41,104 nt of DNA from Bacteroidetes bacterium CG2_30_33_31 (GCA_001872625.1 MNXP01000072.1:1-41104), one strand, 5' to 3'. Positions 33,394 to 41,104 are shown, numbered from the stretch's first letter. A program made the numbers and translations. Notes: generated from the sequence alone by a model not told the origin.

Positions 33394-33780
33394 ATGGAAG
33401 TAATAAATGTTATAGGTCGTAGAAAGACTGCCGTTGCTCGTATATATTTGAAAGAAGGAAGCGGTATTATCACAGTAAATAAAAAGGATTATAAAGATTA
33501 CTTTACTACTGGTGGCTTGCAATATAAAGTTCAACAAGCTTTCGAGATTACAAATTGCGTTGGCAAATACGACGTAAAAGTTAATCTTGATGGCGGTGGA
33601 GTTAATGGTCAAGCAGAAGCTTTACGTCTCGCTATTTCCAGAGCACTTGTACAAATCAACGAAGAAAATCGGACTTTGCTCAAGAAAGAAGGTCTTATGC
33701 GTCGCGACCCACGTATGGTTGAGAGAAAAAAACCTGGACAGCCAAAGGCAAGAAAACGTTTCCAATTCTCAAAACGTTAA
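33394..33780 (+). CDS. rpsI: 30S ribosomal protein S9
   Basis: This 128-residue protein has a C-terminal tail that reaches the P-site tRNA. IGRRKTAVARIYLKEGSG, the conserved DVKVNLDGGGVNGQAEALR, the Arg-rich LMRRDPRMVERKKPGQPKARK and the terminal FSKR are all intact. It is paired with rplM and followed by a 103-nt gap with a long hairpin before rpsB. Confidence 0.97.
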   Translation: MEVINVIGRRKTAVARIYLKEGSGIITVNKKDYKDYFTTGGLQYKVQQAFEITNCVGKYDVKVNLDGGGVNGQAEALRLAISRALVQINEENRTLLKKEGLMRRDPRMVERKKPGQPKARKRFQFSKR

Positions 33781-33795
33781 GATTAAGTTTAGTAT

Positions 33796-33847
33796 CCAAA
33801 TTGTGCAGACTTCATGATTTTATAATTCTGAACTACTGCACAATTGG
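33796..33847 (+). promoter_or_regulatory. Hairpin in the rpsI-rpsB gap
   Basis: AATTGTGCAG (33799-33808) pairs perfectly with CTGCACAATT (33836-33845). CC/GG pairs continue beyond a bulged A at the base, and the loop is 27 nt. No T run follows, so it is not an ordinary terminator. A leader, operator-like or processing element for rpsB-tsf is possible. Confidence 0.55.
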
Positions 33848-33883
33848 TAAATTTTAGGAATGTAAACAATTAAAAATTTAAAA

Positions 33884-34741
33884 ATGTCAAAAACAAATTT
33901 CGACGAACTCTTAGATGCAGGTGTACATTTTGGTCACCTCAAACGCAAATGGAATCCAAACATGGCTCCATACATTTTTATGGAACGTAATGGTATTCAC
34001 ATTATTGACTTGCATAAAACAGCAGCCAAGTTAGATGAAGCTGCAGATGCAATGAAACAAGTTGCTAAATCTGGCAAAAAAATTCTCTTTGTAGCCACAA
34101 AAAAACAAGCTAAACAAATTGTTTCAGAAAGAGTTAATCCAACAGGGATGCCTTATGTTACTGAACGTTGGCCTGGTGGCATGCTCACCAACTTTGCAAC
34201 TATCAGAAAGGCTGTTCGCAAGATGAGCTCCATAGATAAAATGATTACCGACAAAACTTTTGATAGCCTTTCAAAACGCGAAAAACTTCAAATTACTCGT
34301 GAAAGAGCTAAACTCGAAAAAAACCTTGGTAGTATTGCTGACCTTTCGCGCCTTCCTTCCGCTTTATTTATTGTTGATATCAATAATGAAAAAATTGCCG
34401 TTGCTGAAGCTCGCAAATTGAATATTCCAATTTTTGCAATGGCCGATACTAACACAAACCCAAATCTTGTTGACTTTCCAATACCAGCAAATGATGATGC
34501 AGCTAAATCGATATCTTTGATAGTTGATTATGTGTGCAGTTCTATGGAAGAAGGACTTGCTGAAAGAAAATTCGAGAAAGAGAAAAAGACAGCTGACGAG
34601 GCAGAAGCTAAAAAATTAGCTAACGAGAAAAAGATTGCTAAAGATGCCGAACAAGCTCAAGCTGTTGAAGCTGCAAAAGCTGTAAAGATTGCAAAAGCTG
34701 CAAAAACTGAGGCTAAAAATGAAATAGCCGAAGAAAACTAA
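33884..34741 (+). CDS. rpsB: 30S ribosomal protein S2
   Basis: The protein has 285 residues. DELLDAGVHFGHLKRKWNPNM, YIFMERNGIHIIDLHKT, FVATKKQAK, VTERWPGGMLTNFATIRKAV, LFIVDINNEKIAVAEARKL and the closing IPIFAMADTNTNPNLVDFPIPANDDA identify S2. The last ~60 residues (from about 225) are an Ala/Lys/Glu-rich charged helix beyond the usual fold, presumably a lineage-specific extension. It is followed by tsf after 30 nt, the classic rpsB-tsf pair. Confidence 0.97.
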   Translation: MSKTNFDELLDAGVHFGHLKRKWNPNMAPYIFMERNGIHIIDLHKTAAKLDEAADAMKQVAKSGKKILFVATKKQAKQIVSERVNPTGMPYVTERWPGGMLTNFATIRKAVRKMSSIDKMITDKTFDSLSKREKLQITRERAKLEKNLGSIADLSRLPSALFIVDINNEKIAVAEARKLNIPIFAMADTNTNPNLVDFPIPANDDAAKSISLIVDYVCSSMEEGLAERKFEKEKKTADEAEAKKLANEKKIAKDAEQAQAVEAAKAVKIAKAAKTEAKNEIAEEN

Positions 34742-34771
34742 ACGATTTTTTAATTTATAAAATAATTTAAC

Positions 34772-35602
34772 ATGGCAAATATTACCGCTGCTGATGTAAA
34801 CACCCTTAGAAAAAAAACTGGTGCCGGCATGATGGATTGCAAGAAAGCTCTTACCGAATCTGATGGAGATTTTGAAAAAGCTATAGATTATCTTCGTAAA
34901 AATGGACAAAAAGTCGCCGACAAACGTGCTGACCGTGAAGCCACCGAAGGATGTATTATTGGAAAAGTTTCTGACGACAAAAAATTTGCGGCAGTTATTC
35001 AAATAAGTTGTGAAACAGATTTTGTGGCTAAAAACGCTGATTTTATTAAATCTTGCACCGACATCTGCAATTTAGCTATTGAAAATCGCTGCGAAAATAT
35101 AGAGCAAGTTAAATCTTTAAAAATGGATGGTGTTACCGTTGCTGATAAAGTTTTAGAAATGCTCGGAAAAATTGGCGAAAAAATTGAAATTGTGGAATAT
35201 AAAACCATTTCTGCTGAGAGAGTTTTCGCATACATTCATCCTGGCAACCGCTTATCCACAATAATGGGTGTAAATATGAGCGACGTTAAGGATATTGATA
35301 TTATTGGCAAAGAAGTTAATATGCAAATTGCTGCTATGGCACCTGTGGCTATTGATAAAGATGGCGTTGATGCTAAAACTATTGCTTCTGAAATAGAAAT
35401 TGGTAAAGAACAAGCTCGTATGGAAGGTAAGGCTGAGGAGATGTTGGAAAGAATTGCAATTGGCAAACTTAACAGATTCTACAAAGACAATACACTTTTG
35501 AATCAGGCTTTCGTTCGTAACAATAAACAAACTGTTGACGAATATTTAAAAAGTGCAAATAAAAACCTAACTGTAACTGAATTTCATAGGATTTCACTGT
35601 AA
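34772..35602 (+). CDS. tsf: Translation elongation factor Ts
   Basis: This 276-residue GDP/GTP exchange factor acts on EF-Tu. The N-terminal UBA-like domain reads VNTLRKKTGAGMMDCKKAL. The core has CETDFVAKN, the VAAMAP-like phrase QIAAMAPVAI and IGKLNRFYKDNTLLNQAFVRN. Length is normal. It closes the ribosomal run and is followed by a terminator. Confidence 0.97.
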   Translation: MANITAADVNTLRKKTGAGMMDCKKALTESDGDFEKAIDYLRKNGQKVADKRADREATEGCIIGKVSDDKKFAAVIQISCETDFVAKNADFIKSCTDICNLAIENRCENIEQVKSLKMDGVTVADKVLEMLGKIGEKIEIVEYKTISAERVFAYIHPGNRLSTIMGVNMSDVKDIDIIGKEVNMQIAAMAPVAIDKDGVDAKTIASEIEIGKEQARMEGKAEEMLERIAIGKLNRFYKDNTLLNQAFVRNNKQTVDEYLKSANKNLTVTEFHRISL

Positions 35603-35621
35603 AATTTGATTACAATATCTG

Positions 35622-35652
35622 AAAGGCTGCTTATATTTAAGTGGCCTTTTTT
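35622..35652 (+). terminator. Rho-independent terminator after tsf
   Basis: An 11-pair stem (35622-35632 with 35639-35649, two G-T wobbles) with loop ATATTT ends in TTTTTT. It lies 20 nt after the tsf stop, in the short gap before the convergent outer-membrane protein gene. Confidence 0.85.
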
Positions 35653-35665
35653 GTATGAAAAAAAT

Positions 35666-37054
35666 TTAAATAGGGGCAATAAAATGAAGGAATAATCCAC
35701 TTTCTCCTTTGCCATTTATTGTAAATTCAAATCGAGCAACTTTATCGTAATATGTAATAAAATCTATCCCAATTCCAGTAGAATAAAGAGCGGAATTTGG
35801 CAATTTATTAGATATAATTATCTCTTTTTTTGAAACATATCCAGCATCGAAAAATAAATTTATATAAAATGAATATGGTATTGTATTGAATTTGTCTGAC
35901 GTTATAAAATTTATTTTAACAGATTTTTGCGGCAGCAAAGACCATTTAATATTTGCTTTCATCACAGCGTAATGCCTTCCATTTATTACATAATATTCAT
36001 AACCGCGCACAAAATCTCTACCGTAGCCTAAACCATCTTCCAACAAATAAGGTTGATTGGTAGAGTTAGAAACCTTTCCAACAAAGCCAACAGCTGCATA
36101 CCAACGATTGGATATGCTCCAGTATTTTCTATAATTAGATTTTGCATACCAAATATTTAAATTTGAATTTTCCATCATTCCAAAACCATATTTCCAAATT
36201 TCGAAATCTGAATAGTAACCTTCTAATGGATACGGACGAAAATCACGGTGGTCAATTTTTAATTTATAATATGCCGATAAAAATGAAAATTCCTTACTGT
36301 TGCCGTCGCCATAATTTGGATTTTTAGCTATTAAGCTATCGGAAAAATAATATTTTTGAAATCTAAATTGAAGCAGATAAGAAACATAATAGTCGGGTCG
36401 ATAGCGAAAATGAATTGCTGTTAGCAAATCTTTTTGAACTGGAATTGTTTGCTTTAGATATACTTGTATATCATTTTCAATGGCATAATTTACCTCATGT
36501 TTTAATGTCCAAATAGCTTCTGCACCATAGCCAAAGGTCTTTTTTTTGTTTAAATAGGGGGCATCATAGGAGAATCCGATTTTCTGGTTATAACCAGCCA
36601 TAACATTTATTTTTAGCTTCTCCATTCTACCTCTGAAATTTTGTTTTGTAATATTAATACCAGCGCTTGCCCTCGACAAACTTTTTGATTGCCACCAAAC
36701 ATTAAAATTTCTTTCATCGATATCTAATATTGGCGCAGGCCAAAAATACCAGCGTTCAATTACTTTGATCTTTATTTCTTTGGCGCTTACGCTGTCATTA
36801 GCAAAATCTATTAATGCAGTGTGAAAAAGAAGCGTATTAATCAAATTATTTGTGCTTTGTTCTTTTATTATTTTCCAGTCGGAGAATTTTATTGTGTCGC
36901 CTTCTTTGAAAAGAAGCTCTCGTAAAATGATGGATTTTTTTGTTGTATTATTTCCCAAACAAGTAATTTTACCAATGATGACAGTATTTTGATTTTTTGC
37001 CAAGATTGGTAAAGATAAAAGAGCTATAAAAAATATGATGATTTTAAACTTCAC
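35666..37054 (-). CDS. Omp85/BamA-TamA-like outer-membrane protein with one POTRA domain
   Basis: The protein has 462 residues. A signal peptide (about 1-21) is followed by a single POTRA-like module (VIIGKITCLGNNTTKKSIIL, then LLFKEGDTI and VKVIERWYFWP-like VIERWYF). The rest is a beta-barrel rich in aromatic strands. VRGYEYYVINGRHYAV carries the VRG(F/Y) signature of the Omp85 L6 loop. The protein is much shorter than BamA (five POTRA), so it is a reduced Omp85 member of unknown cargo. It begins immediately after the CBS-domain gene, implying one transcript. Confidence 0.82.
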   Translation of the reverse strand: MKFKIIIFFIALLSLPILAKNQNTVIIGKITCLGNNTTKKSIILRELLFKEGDTIKFSDWKIIKEQSTNNLINTLLFHTALIDFANDSVSAKEIKIKVIERWYFWPAPILDIDERNFNVWWQSKSLSRASAGINITKQNFRGRMEKLKINVMAGYNQKIGFSYDAPYLNKKKTFGYGAEAIWTLKHEVNYAIENDIQVYLKQTIPVQKDLLTAIHFRYRPDYYVSYLLQFRFQKYYFSDSLIAKNPNYGDGNSKEFSFLSAYYKLKIDHRDFRPYPLEGYYSDFEIWKYGFGMMENSNLNIWYAKSNYRKYWSISNRWYAAVGFVGKVSNSTNQPYLLEDGLGYGRDFVRGYEYYVINGRHYAVMKANIKWSLLPQKSVKINFITSDKFNTIPYSFYINLFFDAGYVSKKEIIISNKLPNSALYSTGIGIDFITYYDKVARFEFTINGKGESGLFLHFIAPI

Positions 37055-37714
37055 TTATATTGATAAATAGTTCATTAATGAATCGTAGCGCTCTTGCAAA
37101 TCATCAATGTCTTCATCAAAGAAAGAAGCACTAATTTCATAATTATATCGCTGAAAAGTTTGCAGAATACGGCTTATATCGGTGATATTTACTTTGATGG
37201 TAACATAAATTTTGGAAGAATTATCCTCCGACGCCAAGTACAGACTTAGAACTTTAGCGTCATTGGACTCAACAATTTGAACTATTTGTGAAGCAAGATA
37301 ATCAACTTTGTTTATCACCAAAACAATTATTCCACCAGGTTGGTTTACAGCAGAATAGGATGCAAATTTTTCAATTATTGTGGAGGCAGTAATCATGCCT
37401 AAATAACTATTTTTCTCATCTACAACTGGCACCACAGAAATATTCTGCTCCGACATTAATTTAATAACCTCATAAATATGTTGACTCGCTTTTGCAGAGA
37501 TATTTTTTAAAAATACTTTCTGCTTACCTATTGGCTTTTCGGGCTCATCAATGTTAAAAATATCTGCCTCCGATAATAGTCCAATATATTTTTTGCCCTT
37601 AATTACAGGCAAATGACTTACTTTATACTCCTCCATCCAACTAAGAATTTCCATCGGAGAATACTCGCTATACATAGGCAAAATCGCCTTATTCAATAAT
37701 TCTTTTGCTACCAT
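37055..37714 (-). CDS. CBS-pair and ACT-like domain protein
   Basis: This 219-residue soluble protein has two CBS motifs: about 18-55, ending VSHLPVIKGKKYIGLLSEADI, and about 80-117, with ISVVPVVDEKNSYLGMITASTII. A C-terminal ACT-like half follows (GGIIVLVINKVDYLASQIVQI to TFQRYNYEISASFF). CBS pairs usually sense adenosyl ligands. The partner is unknown. The gene is fused in one unit with the Omp85-like gene, with no gap, and is divergent from pdxJ. I recall this CBS gene near pdxJ in many Bacteroidota. Confidence 0.88.
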   Translation of the reverse strand: MVAKELLNKAILPMYSEYSPMEILSWMEEYKVSHLPVIKGKKYIGLLSEADIFNIDEPEKPIGKQKVFLKNISAKASQHIYEVIKLMSEQNISVVPVVDEKNSYLGMITASTIIEKFASYSAVNQPGGIIVLVINKVDYLASQIVQIVESNDAKVLSLYLASEDNSSKIYVTIKVNITDISRILQTFQRYNYEISASFFDEDIDDLQERYDSLMNYLSI

Positions 37715-37827
37715 TATTTTATAAAATATTTCTTTACTAAAATCTAATTATTTCGTTATTTTTTCAGACTTTTGCCATCGTATGTAACAACTGAAATTAG
37801 CTAATAATATGACAAAGATAAACTAAT

Positions 37828-38547
37828 ATGACTAAATTAAGCGTAAATATTAATAAAATAGCAACACTCAGAAACGCTAGAGGCGGCAATATTCCCGACG
37901 TTTTAAAACTAGCTTTGGACTGCGAACTATTTGGAGCTCAAGGAATAACAGTTCACCCGCGTCCAGATGAGCGACATATTCGATATGATGATGTAAAAAA
38001 CCTAAAACCAATTTTGACTACAGAATTTAATATTGAAGGCAATCCAATAAAATCGTTTGTAAACTTGGTATTGGAGATTTTGCCAGCTCAAGTTACCCTT
38101 GTTCCCGATGCAGAAAATGCGATTACTTCAAATGCCGGATGGAATACAAAAGCTAATAAGGGCTTTCTTCAGGATGTAATTGGAAAATTTAAGGAAAATG
38201 GGATTAGAACTTCAATATTTGTTGATGCCGATGAAGAGATGATTTATCATGCAAAAGAAACTGGCACTGACAGAGTGGAACTTTATACTGAAAGCTATGC
38301 TAATCAATATTTTAAAGATAGAAAAATGGCAATTTCTCCCTTTGTTAGAGCTTCAAATGCTGCTAATGAATTAGCTTTAGGAATTAATGCTGGTCATGAC
38401 TTAAATCTCGATAATTTGAAATATTTCAATGAAAATATTCCAGGATTACTCGAAGTTTCTATCGGACATGCTCTAATCTGCGATGCTTTATATTTTGGTT
38501 TGCAAAACACAATTCAAATGTACCGAGGTCTTCTAAATATTTATTAA
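37828..38547 (+). CDS. pdxJ: Pyridoxine 5'-phosphate synthase
   Basis: This 239-residue TIM-barrel enzyme of DXP-dependent vitamin B6 synthesis condenses 1-deoxyxylulose 5-phosphate with 3-amino-2-oxopropyl phosphate. Conserved blocks are [94 protein letters not shown] and [13 protein letters not shown]. Complete and normal in length. A near-match -7 box (GACTTTTG, 37767-37774) lies 53 nt upstream. Confidence 0.96.
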   Translation: MTKLSVNINKIATLRNARGGNIPDVLKLALDCELFGAQGITVHPRPDERHIRYDDVKNLKPILTTEFNIEGNPIKSFVNLVLEILPAQVTLVPDAENAITSNAGWNTKANKGFLQDVIGKFKENGIRTSIFVDADEEMIYHAKETGTDRVELYTESYANQYFKDRKMAISPFVRASNAANELALGINAGHDLNLDNLKYFNENIPGLLEVSIGHALICDALYFGLQNTIQMYRGLLNIY

Positions 38548-38619
38548 TTTGATATTCAAACTATTCTTAAATACATTCATGCTTCAAAAGCATATCATAG
38601 GCAAATTTTAGAAATATCC

Positions 38620-39405
38620 ATGAATAAAATAAAGCTATTTTACAGAGAATTTAGTCCCGAAAAACCACAAACCATGATTATTCTACATGGACTTTTTGGG
38701 ATGTCGGATAATTGGGTAAGCATAGCTAAGCATTTTTCAAATCGCTTCCATGTAATAATTCCTGACCTTCGAAATCATGGCAACAGTCCTCATACAGATG
38801 AATTTGGTTATCCAGAAATGTCAGAAGATATTTTAAATATTATGGAAGAAAAAAAAATTCACTCAGCTACAATCATAGGGCATAGCATGGGTGGAAAACT
38901 TGCAATGAACTTGGCCTGTTTTTTTCCTCAAATTATTGATAAACTTATTGTTGTAGATATAAATTTGAGTGAAAGTGAAAGTAGAGAAATACATTCAGTT
39001 ATATTTGAAATTATTGCAAATACTGATTTGAAAAAATTTAAAACATTTTCAGAAATTCAGAGGTATTTAGAAAATAAAATTGATCAAAGTAGAATTGTAC
39101 TTTTTGTAATGAAAAACATAAAACGGCATGAAAATGAAGGGTTTATATGGAAATTAAATTATTTGGCTCTATTCAATAATCTACATAAAATAATGGAAGA
39201 ATTAAAGCCAATGCACAATTTTATTAAACCAGCATTATTTATTAAAGGTGGAGAAAGCGATTATATAAGTAATGCTGATTTTATAGAAATCAAAAAATAT
39301 TTTCCTCTCGCAAGTCTCGAAACTATTGCCGGTGCCTCACATTGGGTACATGCCGACAAGCCCAAGGAATTTCAAAATGTAATTGATAAATTTCTCGAGG
39401 AATAA
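38620..39405 (+). CDS. Alpha/beta hydrolase (YbfF-like esterase)
   Basis: This 261-residue cytosolic hydrolase has the oxyanion region ILHGLFGMSDNW. PDLRNHGNSPHTD, the nucleophile elbow GHSMGG (Ser89), an acidic residue near GGESDYI and the catalytic His in AGASHWVHADKP follow. The RNHG and LFGMSDNW phrases place it with YbfF-type acyl esterases. The natural substrate is unknown. It follows pdxJ by 72 nt in the same direction, which I recall as a common pairing. Confidence 0.9.
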   Translation: MNKIKLFYREFSPEKPQTMIILHGLFGMSDNWVSIAKHFSNRFHVIIPDLRNHGNSPHTDEFGYPEMSEDILNIMEEKKIHSATIIGHSMGGKLAMNLACFFPQIIDKLIVVDINLSESESREIHSVIFEIIANTDLKKFKTFSEIQRYLENKIDQSRIVLFVMKNIKRHENEGFIWKLNYLALFNNLHKIMEELKPMHNFIKPALFIKGGESDYISNADFIEIKKYFPLASLETIAGASHWVHADKPKEFQNVIDKFLEE

Positions 39406-39453
39406 ACTTTGCCACCTAAAAATCTATATAAATTTACGTTTTCTAATAAATTG

Positions 39454-39461
39454 TATCTTTG
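39454..39461 (+). promoter_or_regulatory. -7 element TATCTTTG for the RNA helicase gene
   Basis: It is an exact TAnnTTTG match ending 18 nt before the ATG at 39479. No clear -33 TTTG. Confidence 0.6.
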
Positions 39462-39478
39462 TTCACTAATTTTTTAAC

Positions 39479-40714
39479 ATGACATTCGACGATTTTAATT
39501 TTCATCCCTCCATACTCGATGCACTATATTATATGCACTTCGACGAAGCTACTCCAGTACAAGAAAAAGCCATTCCAGCAATAATGCAAGGAAGAGATTT
39601 ATTGGCCACTGCTCAAACAGGCACAGGAAAAACGGCTTCTTTTGTGTTGCCAATTTTGAATAATCTTGCTATTAATCCTTCGGAAAAAATAAATACACTA
39701 ATCATTGTGCCTACCAGAGAACTTGCACTGCAAATTGAACAAGCAATACAGGGCTTCTCATATTATATAAATGCATCATCTATAGCCGTTTATGGTGGAG
39801 GTGATGGTATTGATTTCAACCTTCAACGCAATGCTTTGCGCAATGGTGTAAATATAGTGGTAGCAACGCCTGGTAAGATGATTTCGCACTTAAATCAAGG
39901 CTATGTTGATGCCTCTGCCTTGCAATTTTTAATTCTCGACGAGGCCGACAGAATGCTTGATATGGGTTTCTACGACGATATTCAGAAGATAATTTCTTTC
40001 CTACCTGAAAAGCGACAAAACCTTATGTTTAGTGCTACTATGCCAACTCAGATTATGAAATTGGTGAAACAGACACTGAAAAATCATATAGAAATAAAAA
40101 TTGCAGTTTCAAAACCTGCCGAAGGCGTAAGTTTAACCGCATATCATGTCTTCGACACACAAAAAATTCCTCTTGCAAAAGAAATTATCCAAAATAATTC
40201 TCATTTTACTTCTATCTTGATTTTTACTTCTACCAAAAAAAATGTTCTTGACTTAGCAAGAGCATTAAAAAATAATAAATATACTGTGGCGGGAATATCT
40301 TCTGATTTCGACCAGAAAGAAAGAGAAAATGTGCTGCTGGGTTTTAAATCAGGTAATATTAAAGTGCTTGTTGCAACAGATGTGCTAAGCAGAGGAATTG
40401 ATATTGCAAATATTGACATGGTAATAAATTATGACGTGCCTTCCGACGCTGAGGACTATGTTCATCGAGTTGGACGTACCGCCAGAGCAGCCTCAAAGGG
40501 CGAAGCAGTAACTTTTGTGAATAAAGATGATGCCTACAAAATGATAAGAATAGAGAGACTTATCGAAAGAAAAATTGAAGTTATGCCACTGCCAATTATT
40601 CTTGGAAAAGGACCCGAATTTAATAATAACGGTGCTAATTCAAACGAAAACCATAAAAATAATAAAGGATTCAAAAGAGGGAATTATCGAAAAGGACAAG
40701 GTCAGAGGAGATAA
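39479..40714 (+). CDS. DEAD-box ATP-dependent RNA helicase, RhlE-like
   Basis: This 411-residue SF2 helicase has all motifs in order: Q motif FDEATPVQEKAIPAI, ATAQTGTGKT, PTRELALQIEQ, TPGKM, LDEADRMLDMGF, SATMP, a motif IV variant (SILIFTSTKKNV), ATDVLSRGIDI and YVHRVGRTARA. The C-terminal tail is short and basic (NNKGFKRGNYRKGQGQRR), as in RhlE-type proteins acting on structured RNA, ribosome assembly or cold adaptation. It is monocistronic. A repeat array begins 17 nt after its stop, and no standard terminator is seen. Confidence 0.94.
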   Translation: MTFDDFNFHPSILDALYYMHFDEATPVQEKAIPAIMQGRDLLATAQTGTGKTASFVLPILNNLAINPSEKINTLIIVPTRELALQIEQAIQGFSYYINASSIAVYGGGDGIDFNLQRNALRNGVNIVVATPGKMISHLNQGYVDASALQFLILDEADRMLDMGFYDDIQKIISFLPEKRQNLMFSATMPTQIMKLVKQTLKNHIEIKIAVSKPAEGVSLTAYHVFDTQKIPLAKEIIQNNSHFTSILIFTSTKKNVLDLARALKNNKYTVAGISSDFDQKERENVLLGFKSGNIKVLVATDVLSRGIDIANIDMVINYDVPSDAEDYVHRVGRTARAASKGEAVTFVNKDDAYKMIRIERLIERKIEVMPLPIILGKGPEFNNNGANSNENHKNNKGFKRGNYRKGQGQRR

Positions 40715-40730
40715 TACTTTTTGCTGAAAA

Positions 40731-40854
40731 AGGTTGGTTTTAAGATTGGCTGGAGATTGATGAAAGATTGATTTTGAGATTGACGAAAGATTGGTTGCAA
40801 ACTGGTTTTATGATTGGTTTGCATTTGATTTTAATATGAGTTGTGAATTGATTT
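40731..40854 (-). repeat. Phased degenerate repeat array, unit AGATTGGTTT (reverse of AAACCAATCT)
   Basis: Copies begin at 40731, 40743, 40754, 40765, 40777, 40789, 40799 and 40811, with weaker ones near 40822 and 40845. The core AGATTG is best kept at 40743-40794. Spacing is 10-12 bp, about one helical turn, and is incompatible with a reading frame. It is the inverse orientation of the array at 3708-3769. Confidence 0.8.
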
Positions 40855-40858
40855 CAAT

Positions 40859-40935
40859 CCCGATAGCTATCGCATAGGCGTCAACTTAAGAGAAGCAATT
40901 GGATAGAATTTATCCTATCGTTTCGCGAGTCGTAT
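40859..40935. repeat. Cluster of short palindromes including CGATAGCTATCG
   Basis: A perfect 12-bp palindrome CGATAGCTATCG lies at 40861-40872. GGATA (40901-40905) pairs with TATCC (40911-40915), and a further CTATCG word with the palindrome TCGCGA follows. It lies just after the repeat array. The compact set looks like an intergenic palindromic element. Confidence 0.5.
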
Positions 40936-41104
40936 AGACAAAAGTATCTGGCAGAATCAATCAAGGCCTCCATATTATTTTCACGTAAAAATGCCGACAT
41001 ATTTTTTGATACAAAATCGCATATCTTTATGATACTCACATATTTATTTTCTTTACTTGTTCTTTCTGATACTTTTAAGAAGAAGGGATAAACTAAAACA
41101 TTAA
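40881..41104 (-). CDS. Possible 3' end of a gene running off the window
   Basis: On the minus strand a frame is open from the window edge for about 73 codons to TGA at 40881-40883. The visible peptide includes KYVSIIKICDFVSKNMSAFL and ENNMEALIDSARYFCLYDS. I recognise no family. The last codons run through the palindrome cluster, so the natural end may have been altered. A stop-free run of this length in such AT-rich DNA is suggestive but not proof. Confidence 0.35.
   Translation of the reverse strand, partial: NVLVYPFFLKVSERTSKENKYVSIIKICDFVSKNMSAFLRENNMEALIDSARYFCLYDSRNDRINSIQLLLLS

Noticed and set aside
40731-40854. Replication origin with DnaA boxes or iterons
   Set aside because: The words do not match TTATCCACA-type DnaA boxes and no dnaA or rep gene is near. 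A plasmid-type iteron role is unlikely in this core-gene setting.

Overview
The window is chromosomal DNA from a low-GC (by eye roughly one third G+C) member of the Bacteroidota. The evidence is consistent: two secreted proteins end in type A and type B sorting domains of the type IX secretion system (T9SS). PorV and a GldB-like gliding lipoprotein are present, as are Bacteroidota-restricted families such as DUF4290. Most intergenic regions carry the Bacteroidota -7 promoter element TAnnTTTG, and starts are preceded by A-rich sequence rather than Shine-Dalgarno sites. No tRNA, rRNA, insertion sequence, prophage, CRISPR array or integrase is visible, so this is largely an ordinary core-genome segment.

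Layout. 1-3650: the 3' end of a PKD-repeat T9SS type B protein, then an Omp28-like T9SS type A protein closed by a terminator. 3700-7670: a short repeat array, the PcrA/UvrD helicase, a DUF4290 protein and a TPR membrane protein, closed by a strong terminator. 7986-14271: an SDR oxidoreductase with a small orphan protein (-), pyruvate kinase (+), a prolyl oligopeptidase lipoprotein (-) and an MFS transporter (-). 14401-18131: a hemolysin III protein and LpxH (+) converge on mobA-ispF-porV (-). 18414-23502: a DUF493 protein, argS with a small partner ORF, two acyltransferases resembling the GlsA/GlsB aminolipid pair, and engB. 23546-28778: alaS, gldB and a membrane spermidine-synthase-like protein (-). 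28915-32315: an M23 peptidase, a YitT protein and an unknown multi-pass membrane protein (+). 32744-35652: the ribosomal run rplM-rpsI-rpsB-tsf with structured leaders. 35666-37714: a CBS-ACT protein and an Omp85-type outer-membrane protein (-). 37828-40714: pdxJ, an alpha/beta hydrolase and an RhlE-like RNA helicase (+). 40731-41104: a second copy of the short repeat array in inverted orientation, a palindrome cluster and a possible gene fragment at the window edge.

Much of the content serves the cell envelope. LpxH acts in lipid A synthesis, GlsA/GlsB-like enzymes in aminolipid synthesis, PorV and GldB in T9SS and gliding, the Omp85 protein in the outer membrane, and the M23 peptidase on the wall. 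The rest is translation (argS, alaS, rplM, rpsI, rpsB, tsf, engB), RNA and DNA helicases, and central or cofactor metabolism (pyk, ispF, mobA, pdxJ).

The least explained signals are non-coding. They are two arrays of an AAACCAATCT-like word spaced 10-15 bp, lying 37 kb apart in opposite orientation; a two-part structured leader before rplM; a long hairpin between rpsI and rpsB; and a degenerate 90-bp tandem duplication upstream of the ribosomal promoter. I do not see a clearly new multi-gene system. The repeat arrays are the best candidate for something undescribed.
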